From the NCBI GenBank assembly GCA_028287035.1, contig JAQBQL010000264.1:7891-71890 (forward strand): a stretch of 64,000 bases of DNA, in the 5' to 3' direction. The DNA is from Labilithrix sp. (GTDB lineage Bacteria; Myxococcota; Polyangia; Polyangiales; Polyangiaceae). The stretch's first letter is position 1. Each line of letters begins with the position of its first letter. Positions 1-8,691 of this stretch are shown piece by piece. Under the pieces are notes generated by a model. It worked only from the letters and a program-made list of their open reading frames with translations. It was not told where the DNA came from and searched no databases. Position numbers and translations under genes: made by a program.

Positions 1-1020
1 TTCGACGGCTCCTACAACAATGCCTTCTGGCAGGAGTCGCGCACGTTCGCGAAGAACAACAGCCTCAAGTTCACGTACTTCGTGAACTCGGTCTACTACG
101 TCGCCCGTCCGAACAACGCCTCGTACAAGGCGCCGCGCCACAACACCGGCCTCTCGAACATCGGCTGGGGCGACAGCAGCCCCGACATCAAGACGCGCCT
201 CGAGAACACCAAGGCGGCGTACGCCGAGGGCAACGAGATCGGCTCGCACACCGCCGGCCACTTCGACGGCACGGGCTGGACGGAAGCCGAGTGGGAGCAG
301 GAGTTCGCCTCCTTCGAGAAGATGTTCTGGAGCGCCCCCAAGACGGCCGGCTTCCCGACGTTCGACCTCGGCTTCACCAACGACGAGATCAAGGGCTTCC
401 GCGCCCCGCAGCTCGGCACGAGCCCCGGCCTCTACAAGGTGCTCGCCAAGCGCGGCTTCACCTACGACACGAGCAAGACCGCGACGCCGAACCACTGGCC
501 GACCAAGGAAGGCGGCGTGTGGAACTTCCCGCTCGCGCAGCTGCGCATCGTCGGCACCGGCAAGTCCACGCTCTCGATGGACTACAACTTCTTCTTCGCC
601 GACTCGAAGGGCGTGAACGACAAGAACACGGCGAACTACGCGGCCTACGAGAAGCACATGGTCGACACGTACATGCAGTACTTCCAGTCGAACTACTTCG
701 GCAACCGCGCGCCCGTGCACATCGGCCACCACTTCTCGAAGTGGAACGGCAGCGCCTACTGGAACGCGATGCAGACGGTCGCCAAGCGCGTGTGCGGTCT
801 CCCCGAGGTCAAGTGCGTGACGTACGGCGAGCTCGCGAAGTTCACCGAGGCGAACGCCTCCAAGATCGCCGACTACCAGGCCGGAAACTTCCCGAAGATG
901 GCGAAGCCGCCGAGCTCGGGCAACGAGGAGCTCGAGGCGGTGCAGCCGATCGATCCGTCGGAGCTCCCCCCCGCGGAAGGTCACGAGGCGCACGACGACG
1001 CTCCGCAGGACGACGAGTGA
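1..1020 (+). CDS. Polysaccharide deacetylase-like (NodB fold) protein, 5' end missing
   Basis: The reading frame is open from the first base, so the start lies upstream of the window. The visible part is 339 residues. It carries three NodB-like signatures: FDG at the very start (metal and base aspartates), GSHTAGH at about residue 80 (the H-x3-H metal ligands), and GFRAPQ at about residue 136. This is the order of carbohydrate esterase 4 motifs 1 to 3. The family removes N-acetyl groups from chitin-like or peptidoglycan sugars, usually outside the cytoplasm. The C-terminal 40 residues are acidic and Pro-rich and look like a disordered tail. The metal ligands appear intact, so I expect an active enzyme. 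The substrate cannot be told from sequence. Confidence 0.8.
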   Translation, partial: FDGSYNNAFWQESRTFAKNNSLKFTYFVNSVYYVARPNNASYKAPRHNTGLSNIGWGDSSPDIKTRLENTKAAYAEGNEIGSHTAGHFDGTGWTEAEWEQEFASFEKMFWSAPKTAGFPTFDLGFTNDEIKGFRAPQLGTSPGLYKVLAKRGFTYDTSKTATPNHWPTKEGGVWNFPLAQLRIVGTGKSTLSMDYNFFFADSKGVNDKNTANYAAYEKHMVDTYMQYFQSNYFGNRAPVHIGHHFSKWNGSAYWNAMQTVAKRVCGLPEVKCVTYGELAKFTEANASKIADYQAGNFPKMAKPPSSGNEELEAVQPIDPSELPPAEGHEAHDDAPQDDE

Positions 1021-1053
1021 GCATGGTAGGCTTCCCGCTCGACTCGGGAAGCG

Positions 1054-2142
1054 ATGAGCGGCGAAGACAACACAGCTGAGCACGTGGAGGAGGCGGCGCC
1101 CCCGCTTCCTCCGGCCAGTCCGGCCGGCAGCACGCCCGCCCCGTCCCCGCTCGTCACGATGGGGCGCGCGCTCCTCCTCACGGCGACGCTCGGCGTCCTC
1201 GCGAAGGCGCTCGGCGTGCTGGTGCTGCCCGGCATGGTCGGGACCACCTCGCAGCGCGCCATCGAGCTCGTGGAGCCGCTCGCCGCGACCGTCAGCTACG
1301 CGTTCGCGGCGCTGCTCGCGATGCTGGCGGCCTTTGGTGCGTTCGAGCTCTCACGCTCGCGCGACGTGGGCGTCGTGGTGCGCGGCGCCGCCATCGGCCT
1401 GTCCGGCCTCGTCGTCGCGCTCGCGGCGCCATCGGTCGTGTCGCGCCTGCAGATCGTTCCCAGCATGGCGCTCGCCATCTTCGCGGCCATCCTCGCGGGC
1501 GTCGCGGCCATCGCAACGCTCCGCGCCGTGCACACGCGTATGGTGGGCGTCGTCCTCGGGATGCTCGCGCTCGCCGCGCTGCTCCGGCCGATCGCCTGGG
1601 AGATGGCGTATCTGGCGGGCGAGCGGGCGAGCCTCGGCCTCTACAGCGGGGCCCGCGCGCTCGCGACGATCGCGGTCATCGTGCAGGCGCTTGCGACGCT
1701 CGCGGCGGCGGCGTGGCTCGGCACGCGGTCGGCGGTGCGCGGCCGTCTGCTGGCGAACGGCGCCATCGTCGTTGCGTTCGCGCTCACGTATCTCGCCGCC
1801 CACGACCCGGGCGACGCGACGCCTTCGACGGTCCAGGCGGTGCTGCACGCCTCGCTCGCGCAGGCCCCGAATCTGCCGCTCGCCGTGCAGCTCGCGAGCA
1901 TCGCCGCGTTCCTCGTGCCGGCGACGATCCTCCTCGCGCTCGTCGCGGTCGTGCAGCGGGCCAGCACGCCCGCGGTGCTCGGGGTGCTGGCGCTCGCGCT
2001 CCTCTCGCAAGGCGCTACCGACGTGCCGCTGCAGGCGCTCTGCATCGCCGCCGCCGCGGTGTGGGGCATCCTCGCGATGGCCGATCCGCGGACGATGTGG
2101 GCGAACCTCGTGGCGGCCCGTCAGGCCGGCCGCCCGGCCTGA
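1054..2142 (+). CDS. Multi-pass membrane protein of unknown function
   Basis: The protein has 362 residues. The first 30 or so are acidic and Pro/Ala-rich and probably cytosolic. After that come about nine or ten hydrophobic segments (starting near residues 37, 80, 108, 137, 163, 200, 230, 280 and 325), rich in Ala, Leu and Val, with very short loops. No catalytic or transport motif is recognisable. The ATG follows a GGAAG ribosome-binding site. It lies 33 bases after the deacetylase-like gene on the same strand, so the two may be cotranscribed. It ends just before the convergent Cys-rich lipoprotein gene. I do not recognise a family. Confidence 0.75.
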   Translation: MSGEDNTAEHVEEAAPPLPPASPAGSTPAPSPLVTMGRALLLTATLGVLAKALGVLVLPGMVGTTSQRAIELVEPLAATVSYAFAALLAMLAAFGAFELSRSRDVGVVVRGAAIGLSGLVVALAAPSVVSRLQIVPSMALAIFAAILAGVAAIATLRAVHTRMVGVVLGMLALAALLRPIAWEMAYLAGERASLGLYSGARALATIAVIVQALATLAAAAWLGTRSAVRGRLLANGAIVVAFALTYLAAHDPGDATPSTVQAVLHASLAQAPNLPLAVQLASIAAFLVPATILLALVAVVQRASTPAVLGVLALALLSQGATDVPLQALCIAAAAVWGILAMADPRTMWANLVAARQAGRPA

Positions 2143-2155
2143 CCGGCTCGCCCGC

Positions 2156-3385
2156 TCACTGCTCCTTGCGGGCCGGGGTCCAGCAGCCGAAGTCGAGCGA
2201 GCCGCCCACCGAGTAGAGCCCGAAGCAGAGCCCGTCGGAGGGGCTCGGCGCGCCGGCCTTCGGGACCTGGCAGCGGATGTCGGCGCCGGCTTTGGCCGAG
2301 GGCGGGCACTTCGTCTCGCTCGCGGTGCAGGTCGTCGCCTGCTTCGCGCAGAAGCGCTCGGTCGTGTACGCGCCGCCGATGCACAGCCCGTCGTCGCCGC
2401 AATCGGCGTCGCTGCGGCAGGGCGAGCAGAGCGAGCCGTCGCCCACGATGACGTCGGCGCGCGGGTAACAGACCTTGAGCCCGAGGCCCGGGTCGACGCA
2501 CTTCGCATCCACGTTGCAGTTGGCCGAGGCGCTGCACTCGGGCGTGCAGAAGCCCGCGCCGTTCGCGTCGGTCGCGCAGTGCGCGGTGATCCCGTTGATC
2601 GCGAGGCAGTCGACGTCCGCGGTGCAGCTCGAGCCGTACGTGCGGCGCGCGCACACCGATCGCGTCTCGTGGTACGAGCGCGCCGTCCGGATGGCATTGG
2701 GCTGCGTGTTGACGACGGTGCAGCCGAAGCCGGGGCCGCACTCGCGGTCCGACGTGCAGTCGAAGCGAGAGCAGTAGGCGGTGGCGTCCGTCGGCGACGA
2801 GGCGAAGCAGACGAAGCCCTGATCGAGGTCACACGCCGGGTTGTTCGACTGCCCCTGCTGCGGGTTGCACGGCGTGCCCCACTGCTTCGGGCCCGGCGTC
2901 ACGCCCGTCGGATAGCCCTTCACGCACAGCGGAGCGGCGAGGGTCTCGGGCGCCGCGTCGTCGCAACAGAACGTGGTGCCGTCGCCGGTGCCGGTGCAGC
3001 CCTTCAGGGGCTTCGTGTCCGTGCAGGTGTACGGGAAGAGCCGGGTGCCGCTCGCGGCGACGAGGCCCGCGCAGAGCTCGCGGTTGTTCTCGATCTTCGT
3101 GCAGCCCGCGGCCGGGAGCTTCGCCGGCTCGTTGGCGCCGACGCACGTGTACCCGGCGGGGCACGCGCCGCTCGCCTCGACGTTGCTGGTGCACGGCCGG
3201 CGACACTTGAGGTCACCGTCGAGCACGAGACACTGGTTGCCTTCGGCGCACTTCGCGGAGTCGCACGAGGTGACCGGCGCGAGCGGATCGAACGGCGCGG
3301 GATCCGAGGAGGAGCAACCCGGCGCGAGGAGCGCGAACAGCGCCGCAGCGCCCGCAGCCGCAGCCGAAGCGAAGACCGACTTCAT
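2156..3385 (-). CDS. Cysteine-rich lipoprotein
   Basis: The predicted product has 409 residues. It begins with a lipoprotein signal peptide ending in APGC, followed by SSSD. The ATG at 3385 was chosen because it gives this signal. The open frame extends far upstream without coding character, and another ATG lies at 3397. The body holds about 40 cysteines, roughly one residue in ten, in repeated short modules of the form C-x4-C-x4-C with Gly and Asp between. This is typical of disulfide-knitted surface lipoproteins of myxobacteria. Such a protein would need oxidative folding. It is divergent from two thioredoxin-fold lipoprotein genes that start 205 bases away. That suggests, but does not prove, a link to thiol chemistry in the envelope. 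No enzymatic motif is seen. Confidence 0.85.
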   Translation of the reverse strand: MKSVFASAAAAGAAALFALLAPGCSSSDPAPFDPLAPVTSCDSAKCAEGNQCLVLDGDLKCRRPCTSNVEASGACPAGYTCVGANEPAKLPAAGCTKIENNRELCAGLVAASGTRLFPYTCTDTKPLKGCTGTGDGTTFCCDDAAPETLAAPLCVKGYPTGVTPGPKQWGTPCNPQQGQSNNPACDLDQGFVCFASSPTDATAYCSRFDCTSDRECGPGFGCTVVNTQPNAIRTARSYHETRSVCARRTYGSSCTADVDCLAINGITAHCATDANGAGFCTPECSASANCNVDAKCVDPGLGLKVCYPRADVIVGDGSLCSPCRSDADCGDDGLCIGGAYTTERFCAKQATTCTASETKCPPSAKAGADIRCQVPKAGAPSPSDGLCFGLYSVGGSLDFGCWTPARKEQ

Positions 3386-3590
3386 GGGCCCGGCCATACC
3401 CTTGCGTTTCCTGCGAGACAAGCAGTCTCCCGGGACCCGAGGGGCGTGCTTGGGGCGCGCCGCCCCCGCCGTCGGCGGAGCCGCCACGTCCGAGGGGCGC
3501 CTGCCTGCCAAATGGGGTAGGTTCCCGGGTGGACGGCGGAGAAGCCTGCCGACGTCGCGTCCCGTGTCTCGCTCCCCGGAGTTCCCCGCC

Positions 3591-4316
3591 ATGAACATCG
3601 CTCGTCTCACCCGTTGCGCCGCGTCCCTCGCTGTCATCGTGGGCACCCTCGGCATCGCGCCCGCCTGCTCCAGCAGCACCGCCAGCACCGGCGCTCCGCA
3701 GGACCCCGGCGCTACCGGCGGCGCCACCGACACCGCAGCGAGCGCCCCGGACACGAACCCGGACGGCGTCCCCTACCCGACGAAGAACCTCGGGACGAGC
3801 GCGCGCGTCGGCGGCATCCCCGGCAACACGATGCAGAACTACAAGTTCCTCGGGTATCCGGGCGGCGACATGTCGAAGGGCCTCCAGCCGATCTCGCTCG
3901 CGAGCTTCTTCGACCCGACCGGGGCGAAGTACAAGATGATCCGCATCCAGGCGTCCGGCACGTGGTGCCCCCACTGCCAGAAGGAGACCCAGGTCGCGGC
4001 GACCCTGAGCAAGGAATTCGCCGACCGCAAGGTGGCGTGGATCATCTCGCTCGCCGAGGGTCCCGTGCAGGGCACGGCGGCGACCAAGACCGACCTCGAC
4101 GGCTGGGTCGCGGCCTTCCAGGCGCCCTACACGCAGTTCCTCGACCCGGGGAACAAGAACTTCGGCATCTTCTACAACGCAGCCGCCCTCCCCTGGAACG
4201 CGACGCTCAACGCGAAGACGATGGAGATCATCGAGTCGACGCTCGGCGGCTTCGAGGAGCCCGGCGCGATGCTCGAGAACATCGACAGCCTGCTCAAGGT
4301 CGTCGACGGCCTCTGA
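3591..4316 (+). CDS. Thioredoxin-fold lipoprotein (WCPHC)
   Basis: The protein has 241 residues. An N-terminal signal peptide ends in a lipobox with Cys26, followed by a Ser/Thr/Ala-rich linker to about residue 60. The thioredoxin-like domain follows, with a W-C-P-H-C active site at residues 125-129 and a later proline-containing strand (LPWNA). CPHC is the dithiol of DsbA-type oxidases, whereas most TlpA-type reductants have CxPC. An oxidising or isomerising role in the periplasm is therefore possible. The ATG at 3591 gives the signal peptide. The frame upstream is open but not coding. It is 23 bases upstream of a second thioredoxin-fold lipoprotein, and the two probably form an operon. Confidence 0.85.
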   Translation: MNIARLTRCAASLAVIVGTLGIAPACSSSTASTGAPQDPGATGGATDTAASAPDTNPDGVPYPTKNLGTSARVGGIPGNTMQNYKFLGYPGGDMSKGLQPISLASFFDPTGAKYKMIRIQASGTWCPHCQKETQVAATLSKEFADRKVAWIISLAEGPVQGTAATKTDLDGWVAAFQAPYTQFLDPGNKNFGIFYNAAALPWNATLNAKTMEIIESTLGGFEEPGAMLENIDSLLKVVDGL

Positions 4317-4339
4317 TCGCCTCGAGCTCGAAGGAATCC

Positions 4340-4939
4340 ATGCGCAACGTCTCTCCTCGCCTCTCCGCCGCTCTCGCCTCCCTCGCGCTCGCCAGCGCTC
4401 TCACGCTCTCCGCGTGCGGGCGCCAGGAGGGTGAGGTGCAGGGAGCCGCGAGCCCCTCGAACAACTCCGGGCCTGGCGGGGTGACGGCCAAGGGCGTTTC
4501 CGCGCCCGACTTCACGGCGCGCGACATCGACGGCAAGACCGTCAAGCTGTCGGACCACCTCGGCAAGGAGGTCATCCTCCTCGACTTCTGCGCCACGTGG
4601 TGCGAGCCGTGCATCGCCGAGTTCCCGCACCTGCGGAAGCTGTACGAGGCGAACAAGGGCAAGGGCTTCTATGCCCTCGCCATCGCGATGGACGGGCCCG
4701 AGACGCTCGCGAACGTGCCCTCGTTCGCGAAGCGTAACCAGCTCAACTTCCCGCTCGTGACCGACGAGGACTCGCGCATCGCGGCCCTCTACAATCCGAA
4801 GAAGTCGGCGCCTCTCTCGATCATCATCGACCGTAGCGGCAAGATCACGGCGATCCGCGAGGGCTACAACCCGGGCGACGAGCGGTTCGTCGCCGAGGAC
4901 CTCGCCAAGGCGCTCGACCCCGGCGGCGCGTCGCACTAG
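4340..4939 (+). CDS. TlpA-like thioredoxin-fold lipoprotein (WCEPC)
   Basis: The protein has 199 residues. A signal peptide ends with the lipid-attachment Cys26 (LSAC), followed by a Gly/Ser linker. From about residue 50 comes an AhpC/TSA-Redoxin domain of the TlpA/ResA type: APDFTARDIDG, then FCATWCEPC with the redox pair Cys88-Cys91, and a later cis-proline region (KKSAPLSIIID). An extra Cys84 lies just before the active site. An AAGGA ribosome-binding site precedes the ATG. Members of this family usually reduce periplasmic disulfides, for example in cytochrome c maturation. It sits between the CPHC lipoprotein and a large barrel protein whose GTG lies 10 bases downstream, consistent with one transcript. 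Confidence 0.88.
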   Translation: MRNVSPRLSAALASLALASALTLSACGRQEGEVQGAASPSNNSGPGGVTAKGVSAPDFTARDIDGKTVKLSDHLGKEVILLDFCATWCEPCIAEFPHLRKLYEANKGKGFYALAIAMDGPETLANVPSFAKRNQLNFPLVTDEDSRIAALYNPKKSAPLSIIIDRSGKITAIREGYNPGDERFVAEDLAKALDPGGASH

Positions 4940-4949
4940 ACGACTGCCT

Positions 4950-6812
4950 GTGCCTTCGGGACGCAGGTTCTCACCGCTCGTTCCGGTCGCTGCCGCGGCC
5001 CTCGTGACGCTCGCCAGCCGGAGCGCGCACGCGGTGGACCTGCCGCCGATCGACGGCAAGGCGGTCACGCTCGACGTGACCGAGACCTCGATCGTGGCGC
5101 AGCGCTTCCAGCCGCGCGAGGGCGAGGACCCGGGAAACCAGGGCTACTTCGCGTGGCTGAACCGGCTGAATGCCGTCCTCTCCTGGAAGCGGCTGACGCT
5201 GGGCGCGCGCATCGATTCGGGGCTCTACGCGTTCAGGCCCGAGGACCGCTCCTACTCCGACCCGCAGGAGGAGCAGCGCGTGCGCGCCGACGGGGCCACG
5301 CGTTACCGCAACGGCCTCTACGTCGCGAAGCTGTATCTCACGTACAAGACGCCCGACACCGAGATCACCGTGGGTGACGCCTACGCGCAGCTCGGTCGGG
5401 GCCTCGTGCTCTCGCTGCGCAAGGTGGACGAGCTCGGCATCGACACGACGCTCCTCGGCGTGAAGGTCTCGACGACGAAGGACATCTTCGCCTTCACGCT
5501 GCTCGCCGGTCTCACCAACCCGTCGCGCATCGACGAGCCGTCGGGTCGCTCGCTCTTCGTGTCGAGCGATCTCGGCGACACGCGCGGGCCGCAGCCCGTC
5601 TTCGGAAACGACCGCATCGTCGGCGCGTCGGTGGTGGCCGGGCGCGGCCACGCCGTCGTGCTGTCCACCAACGCGATGATGCTCACGCGCTGCGCGCCCT
5701 ATCGCTACGACCAGACGAACGGGCGGATCATCGACGATACGTTCGACCGGCCGTTCGGCACGTGCAACGACGACGACCGCGAGATCTTCCTCCAGTCGGT
5801 GCCCACCTTCAATCCGGTGTCGCGGTCGAAGCACGTCGTCAACGCGAGCCAGACCCTCGAGGTGCCGAGCCTGTGGGGCCACGGCAACCTGTACGTCGAG
5901 GCGGCGGTCCAGAAGCGAGAGCGGGACAGCGGGCGCGACGACGACACGAACGGCAACGCGCTCTACGCGGCGTTCACGACGTCGGGCGGGCCCGTCACCA
6001 ATACGTTCGAGCTGAAGAGCTACCGGAACTTCTTCCCGGTCGGCGCCTCGGTCAACAACTCGCGCGCCACCGAGTTCGCGAACGTCGCGTACAGCGCGCC
6101 GCCCACCGCCGAGCCGGTCATCGCGGACACCATGTTGAACAGCTTCAACGTGTGCGTGACCGGCGGTCGCGATCGGCTCGACTACCGCATCAACAACCAG
6201 CTGCTCGTCTACGGCACGCTCGGCTACTTCTACTCGCTCACCGAGCAGCCGGGCGGCCAGTGCGACGAGATGGGCCGGAGCACCGCGGCCAGCAAGGACA
6301 CGTCGAAGAACTACGTCACCGACGTGAGCGCGGGCACCGAGCTTCGCTTCGACGACGACCAGTCCTACGTGTTCTTCAACGTCAACGCCCGGCACGACGT
6401 CAAGGGCGACGGCAACGCGTACTACCGCGAGCTATCTGCACAATACACGTTCTCCAAGCACATCGCGGGGCCCTACTCGTTCGAGCTCGCGGGACGTCAC
6501 CGCTACCGCATCCAGGCCGACGAGAACGTTCCCGGCGGCGCGACGGTCGGCGCCCCGTGGTGGCAGGGCGAGCACCAGAACGCGCTCAAGATCGCGCCGC
6601 GCTGGATCCTGTCGCAGGGCTTCGAGTACACGACCCAGCAGGGCTTCCCGACGTACTACGTGAACGGCGGCGTGCTCTACAAGTTCACGAGCCAGTCGAA
6701 CATCCGCCTCTACGCGGGGCAGAACCGCGGCGGCCTGCGCTGCGTGAGCGGCATCTGCCGCCAGTTCCCCGCCTTCAGCGGCGCGCGCGCCGAGCTGACC
6801 TACCGGTTCTGA
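4950..6812 (+). CDS. Large outer-membrane beta-barrel protein, function unknown
   Basis: The protein has 620 residues and starts at GTG, 10 bases after the TlpA-like gene. A signal peptide ends in AHA near residue 28. The rest is rich in aromatic residues, Asp, Asn and Thr, with many alternating strands. It ends in ELTYRF, and a C-terminal aromatic residue is typical of barrels inserted by the BAM machinery. Several long loops contain paired cysteines (about residues 251, 271, 395, 434 and 590-595), so the loops may be disulfide-bonded. It resembles the uncharacterised barrel families found beside TlpA-like genes, but I cannot name the family with confidence. Its stop abuts the stop of the convergent di-haem peroxidase fusion with no spacer. 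Confidence 0.75.
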   Translation: MPSGRRFSPLVPVAAAALVTLASRSAHAVDLPPIDGKAVTLDVTETSIVAQRFQPREGEDPGNQGYFAWLNRLNAVLSWKRLTLGARIDSGLYAFRPEDRSYSDPQEEQRVRADGATRYRNGLYVAKLYLTYKTPDTEITVGDAYAQLGRGLVLSLRKVDELGIDTTLLGVKVSTTKDIFAFTLLAGLTNPSRIDEPSGRSLFVSSDLGDTRGPQPVFGNDRIVGASVVAGRGHAVVLSTNAMMLTRCAPYRYDQTNGRIIDDTFDRPFGTCNDDDREIFLQSVPTFNPVSRSKHVVNASQTLEVPSLWGHGNLYVEAAVQKRERDSGRDDDTNGNALYAAFTTSGGPVTNTFELKSYRNFFPVGASVNNSRATEFANVAYSAPPTAEPVIADTMLNSFNVCVTGGRDRLDYRINNQLLVYGTLGYFYSLTEQPGGQCDEMGRSTAASKDTSKNYVTDVSAGTELRFDDDQSYVFFNVNARHDVKGDGNAYYRELSAQYTFSKHIAGPYSFELAGRHRYRIQADENVPGGATVGAPWWQGEHQNALKIAPRWILSQGFEYTTQQGFPTYYVNGGVLYKFTSQSNIRLYAGQNRGGLRCVSGICRQFPAFSGARAELTYRF

Positions 6813-8654
6813 TCAGGGCGCCGCTTCGGCGGTGAGCACGTCGAGGAACGCCGGCAGGTCCGCCTGGACCGTCTCGTCGAAGAGCGGGAGCCACGCCTCG
6901 ACCGTGCCCGCCGACTGGCCGGCCGGGACGTCGCGACCACGGCGGCCGTAGTGGCGCGTCACCTCGGCGAGCGTCGCGAACGTGCCGCCGTGACCATAGG
7001 GACCGGTCGCCGGGATCCCGCGGAGGGTCGGCGTCTTGAACGCGCCGAGCATCACGGGGGCCGGCGGGGCGCCGGGCAGGAGCGGCGCCGCGGCGGGCGC
7101 GTCGCTCCAGCGGGAGCTCGCCAGGAACTCGGCATGCGGAAGGTCGGCGAGCACCGCGAGGCGTCCCTCATCGGCGATCGCGTCGGCCCGGCCGGTGCCG
7201 AAGCCCACCGCGTGGAACGCGTCGTCGGTGAGACGCGGACCGTGATGGCACTGCGCGCAGCCCGAGTTGAAGAAGTGCACGAGGCCCTTCCGCTCGGCCG
7301 GACCGAGCGCCGTGAGGTCGCCGTCGATGTAGCGATCGAGCTTGTTGGGCGCGACGCGGAGGGTGCGCTCGAAGGCGGCGATCGCCTTGCCGCCGTTCAC
7401 GAAGACGCGGGTGACCGCGTCGCGGGTCGCCTCGGGCAGCGCGTCGTACGCGGGCATGCCGGGGCGACCGCTCGCCGGAAGGCCGGTGAAGTCGGGAAGC
7501 GGATACTTCGCGCCGAACACGGCGGCGTACTCCGACGCGTGACGCTCGGCGATCGCGCGCGCCACGAAGAGGCGGCTCGAGGCGAGCTCGCGGTCGTTCT
7601 CGAAGGGACCGAGCGCCTGCATCCACAGGGTGTCGGCGCGCCCGTCCCAGAACTGCCACCGCGCGTGGGCGGCGAGCGCGATCGACGGCGAGTTCCGGTC
7701 GCCGATGCCCTGCCCGACCGCGACGCGCTTTCCGTCGGCGAACCCCTTCGCCGGATCGTGGCACGTCACGCAGGACCTCGTGCCGCCCGGCGAGAGCGCC
7801 GTGTCCTCGAACAGCGCCTTGCCGAGGGACGCGGCGAGCGGGAGGTCGGCGACCTCGTTCGTCGGATCCGCCGGCGGCGCCGCGGGGGCACGCATGCCCT
7901 GGAGCAGGTCGTACTGGTCGTCGGAGAGGAGCCCGTCATGGAGGGGCGGCGCGAGCTGGTCCGGCTTCTTGCGTCCGTCGATGACGGCGAGCTCGATGTC
8001 GAGGAACGACTGCAGGGTCTCCAGCGCGGGGTTCGACTGCACGTTGAGCGCGCGCATCGTGCGCGTGTCGACGAGCAGGTACTCGGGGAGCACGTTGTTC
8101 GAGAGGAGGGCGCGCGAGAACTTGTAGTCTACATCGACACCGACCCGCGCCTCGAGCCCGGGCGGCACGTCGATGCGCGACGCCCAGCGCGCCGCCGACT
8201 CGGCGGTCGCGGGGAGGTTGTCCTCGTCGGCGATGACGAGGTCGAGCAGGCGGAGGCGGCCCGCGTACCTGGCGTCGCCCAGGAGCCGCGTGGTGTGCTT
8301 CGCGTGCCAGTCGCACGGACCGCACCACGCCGGCGCCGAGCGGATGACGAGCAGGTGCGGGCTCGACGCGCACGGCTCCCAGTAGTCGGCGAGCCGGACC
8401 GGACCGGCAGGGCCCTCGTAGACGAGGTCGGGCGGGAGCGTGGCACCGAGGGCGATGCCGTACGGACCGGCCGGCCAGGCGGTCGTCGGCTTGCCGTCCC
8501 GACAGACGACCGCGGTGTCCGGCGGGCTGCCCGCGTCCGGCTCCGGTGCGGGCGCGCCGGCGCGTGCGGACGACGCGTCGTCACCGCAGCCGGCGGCCAC
8601 GCCGAGCACGCCCGCGAGCGCGAGCGCGCACGTCAGCGCGGTGCCAGAACGCAT
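6813..8654 (-). CDS. Lipoprotein fusing a thioredoxin-fold domain to a MauG/CcpA-type di-haem cytochrome c peroxidase
   Basis: The protein has 613 residues. A lipoprotein signal ends in VAAGC (Cys23). Residues about 60-230 form an AhpC/TSA-like thioredoxin domain with W-C-G-P-C (Cys111-Cys114). Residues about 265-610 form a di-haem peroxidase domain with two haem c sites: C295-V-T-C298-H299 and C466-A-Q-C469-H470. It also has the family motifs WDGRADTLWMQALGP and FKTPTLRG followed by PYGHGG. CcpA members reduce hydrogen peroxide. MauG members perform long-range oxidation of protein side chains. A thioredoxin fold on the same chain is unusual and suggests that thiols are the electron source or that a thiol protein is the target. 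It converges on the barrel gene, stop codon against stop codon. Confidence 0.9.
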   Translation of the reverse strand: MRSGTALTCALALAGVLGVAAGCGDDASSARAGAPAPEPDAGSPPDTAVVCRDGKPTTAWPAGPYGIALGATLPPDLVYEGPAGPVRLADYWEPCASSPHLLVIRSAPAWCGPCDWHAKHTTRLLGDARYAGRLRLLDLVIADEDNLPATAESAARWASRIDVPPGLEARVGVDVDYKFSRALLSNNVLPEYLLVDTRTMRALNVQSNPALETLQSFLDIELAVIDGRKKPDQLAPPLHDGLLSDDQYDLLQGMRAPAAPPADPTNEVADLPLAASLGKALFEDTALSPGGTRSCVTCHDPAKGFADGKRVAVGQGIGDRNSPSIALAAHARWQFWDGRADTLWMQALGPFENDRELASSRLFVARAIAERHASEYAAVFGAKYPLPDFTGLPASGRPGMPAYDALPEATRDAVTRVFVNGGKAIAAFERTLRVAPNKLDRYIDGDLTALGPAERKGLVHFFNSGCAQCHHGPRLTDDAFHAVGFGTGRADAIADEGRLAVLADLPHAEFLASSRWSDAPAAAPLLPGAPPAPVMLGAFKTPTLRGIPATGPYGHGGTFATLAEVTRHYGRRGRDVPAGQSAGTVEAWLPLFDETVQADLPAFLDVLTAEAAP

Positions 8655-8691
8655 CGCCTGTCTCTAGCACACGGCCCGGGTCGAGGCCGCC

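Noticed and set aside
3411..3430. GAGAC-N5-GTCTC inverted repeat upstream of the Cys-rich lipoprotein
   Set aside because: Only five base pairs, so it is expected by chance and not counted as an operator.
1334..3520. 728-codon plus-strand frame rich in Arg, Ser and Ala
   Set aside because: It overlaps the membrane-protein gene in another frame and the Cys-rich lipoprotein antisense. Composition is that of a GC-rich shadow frame with no domain.
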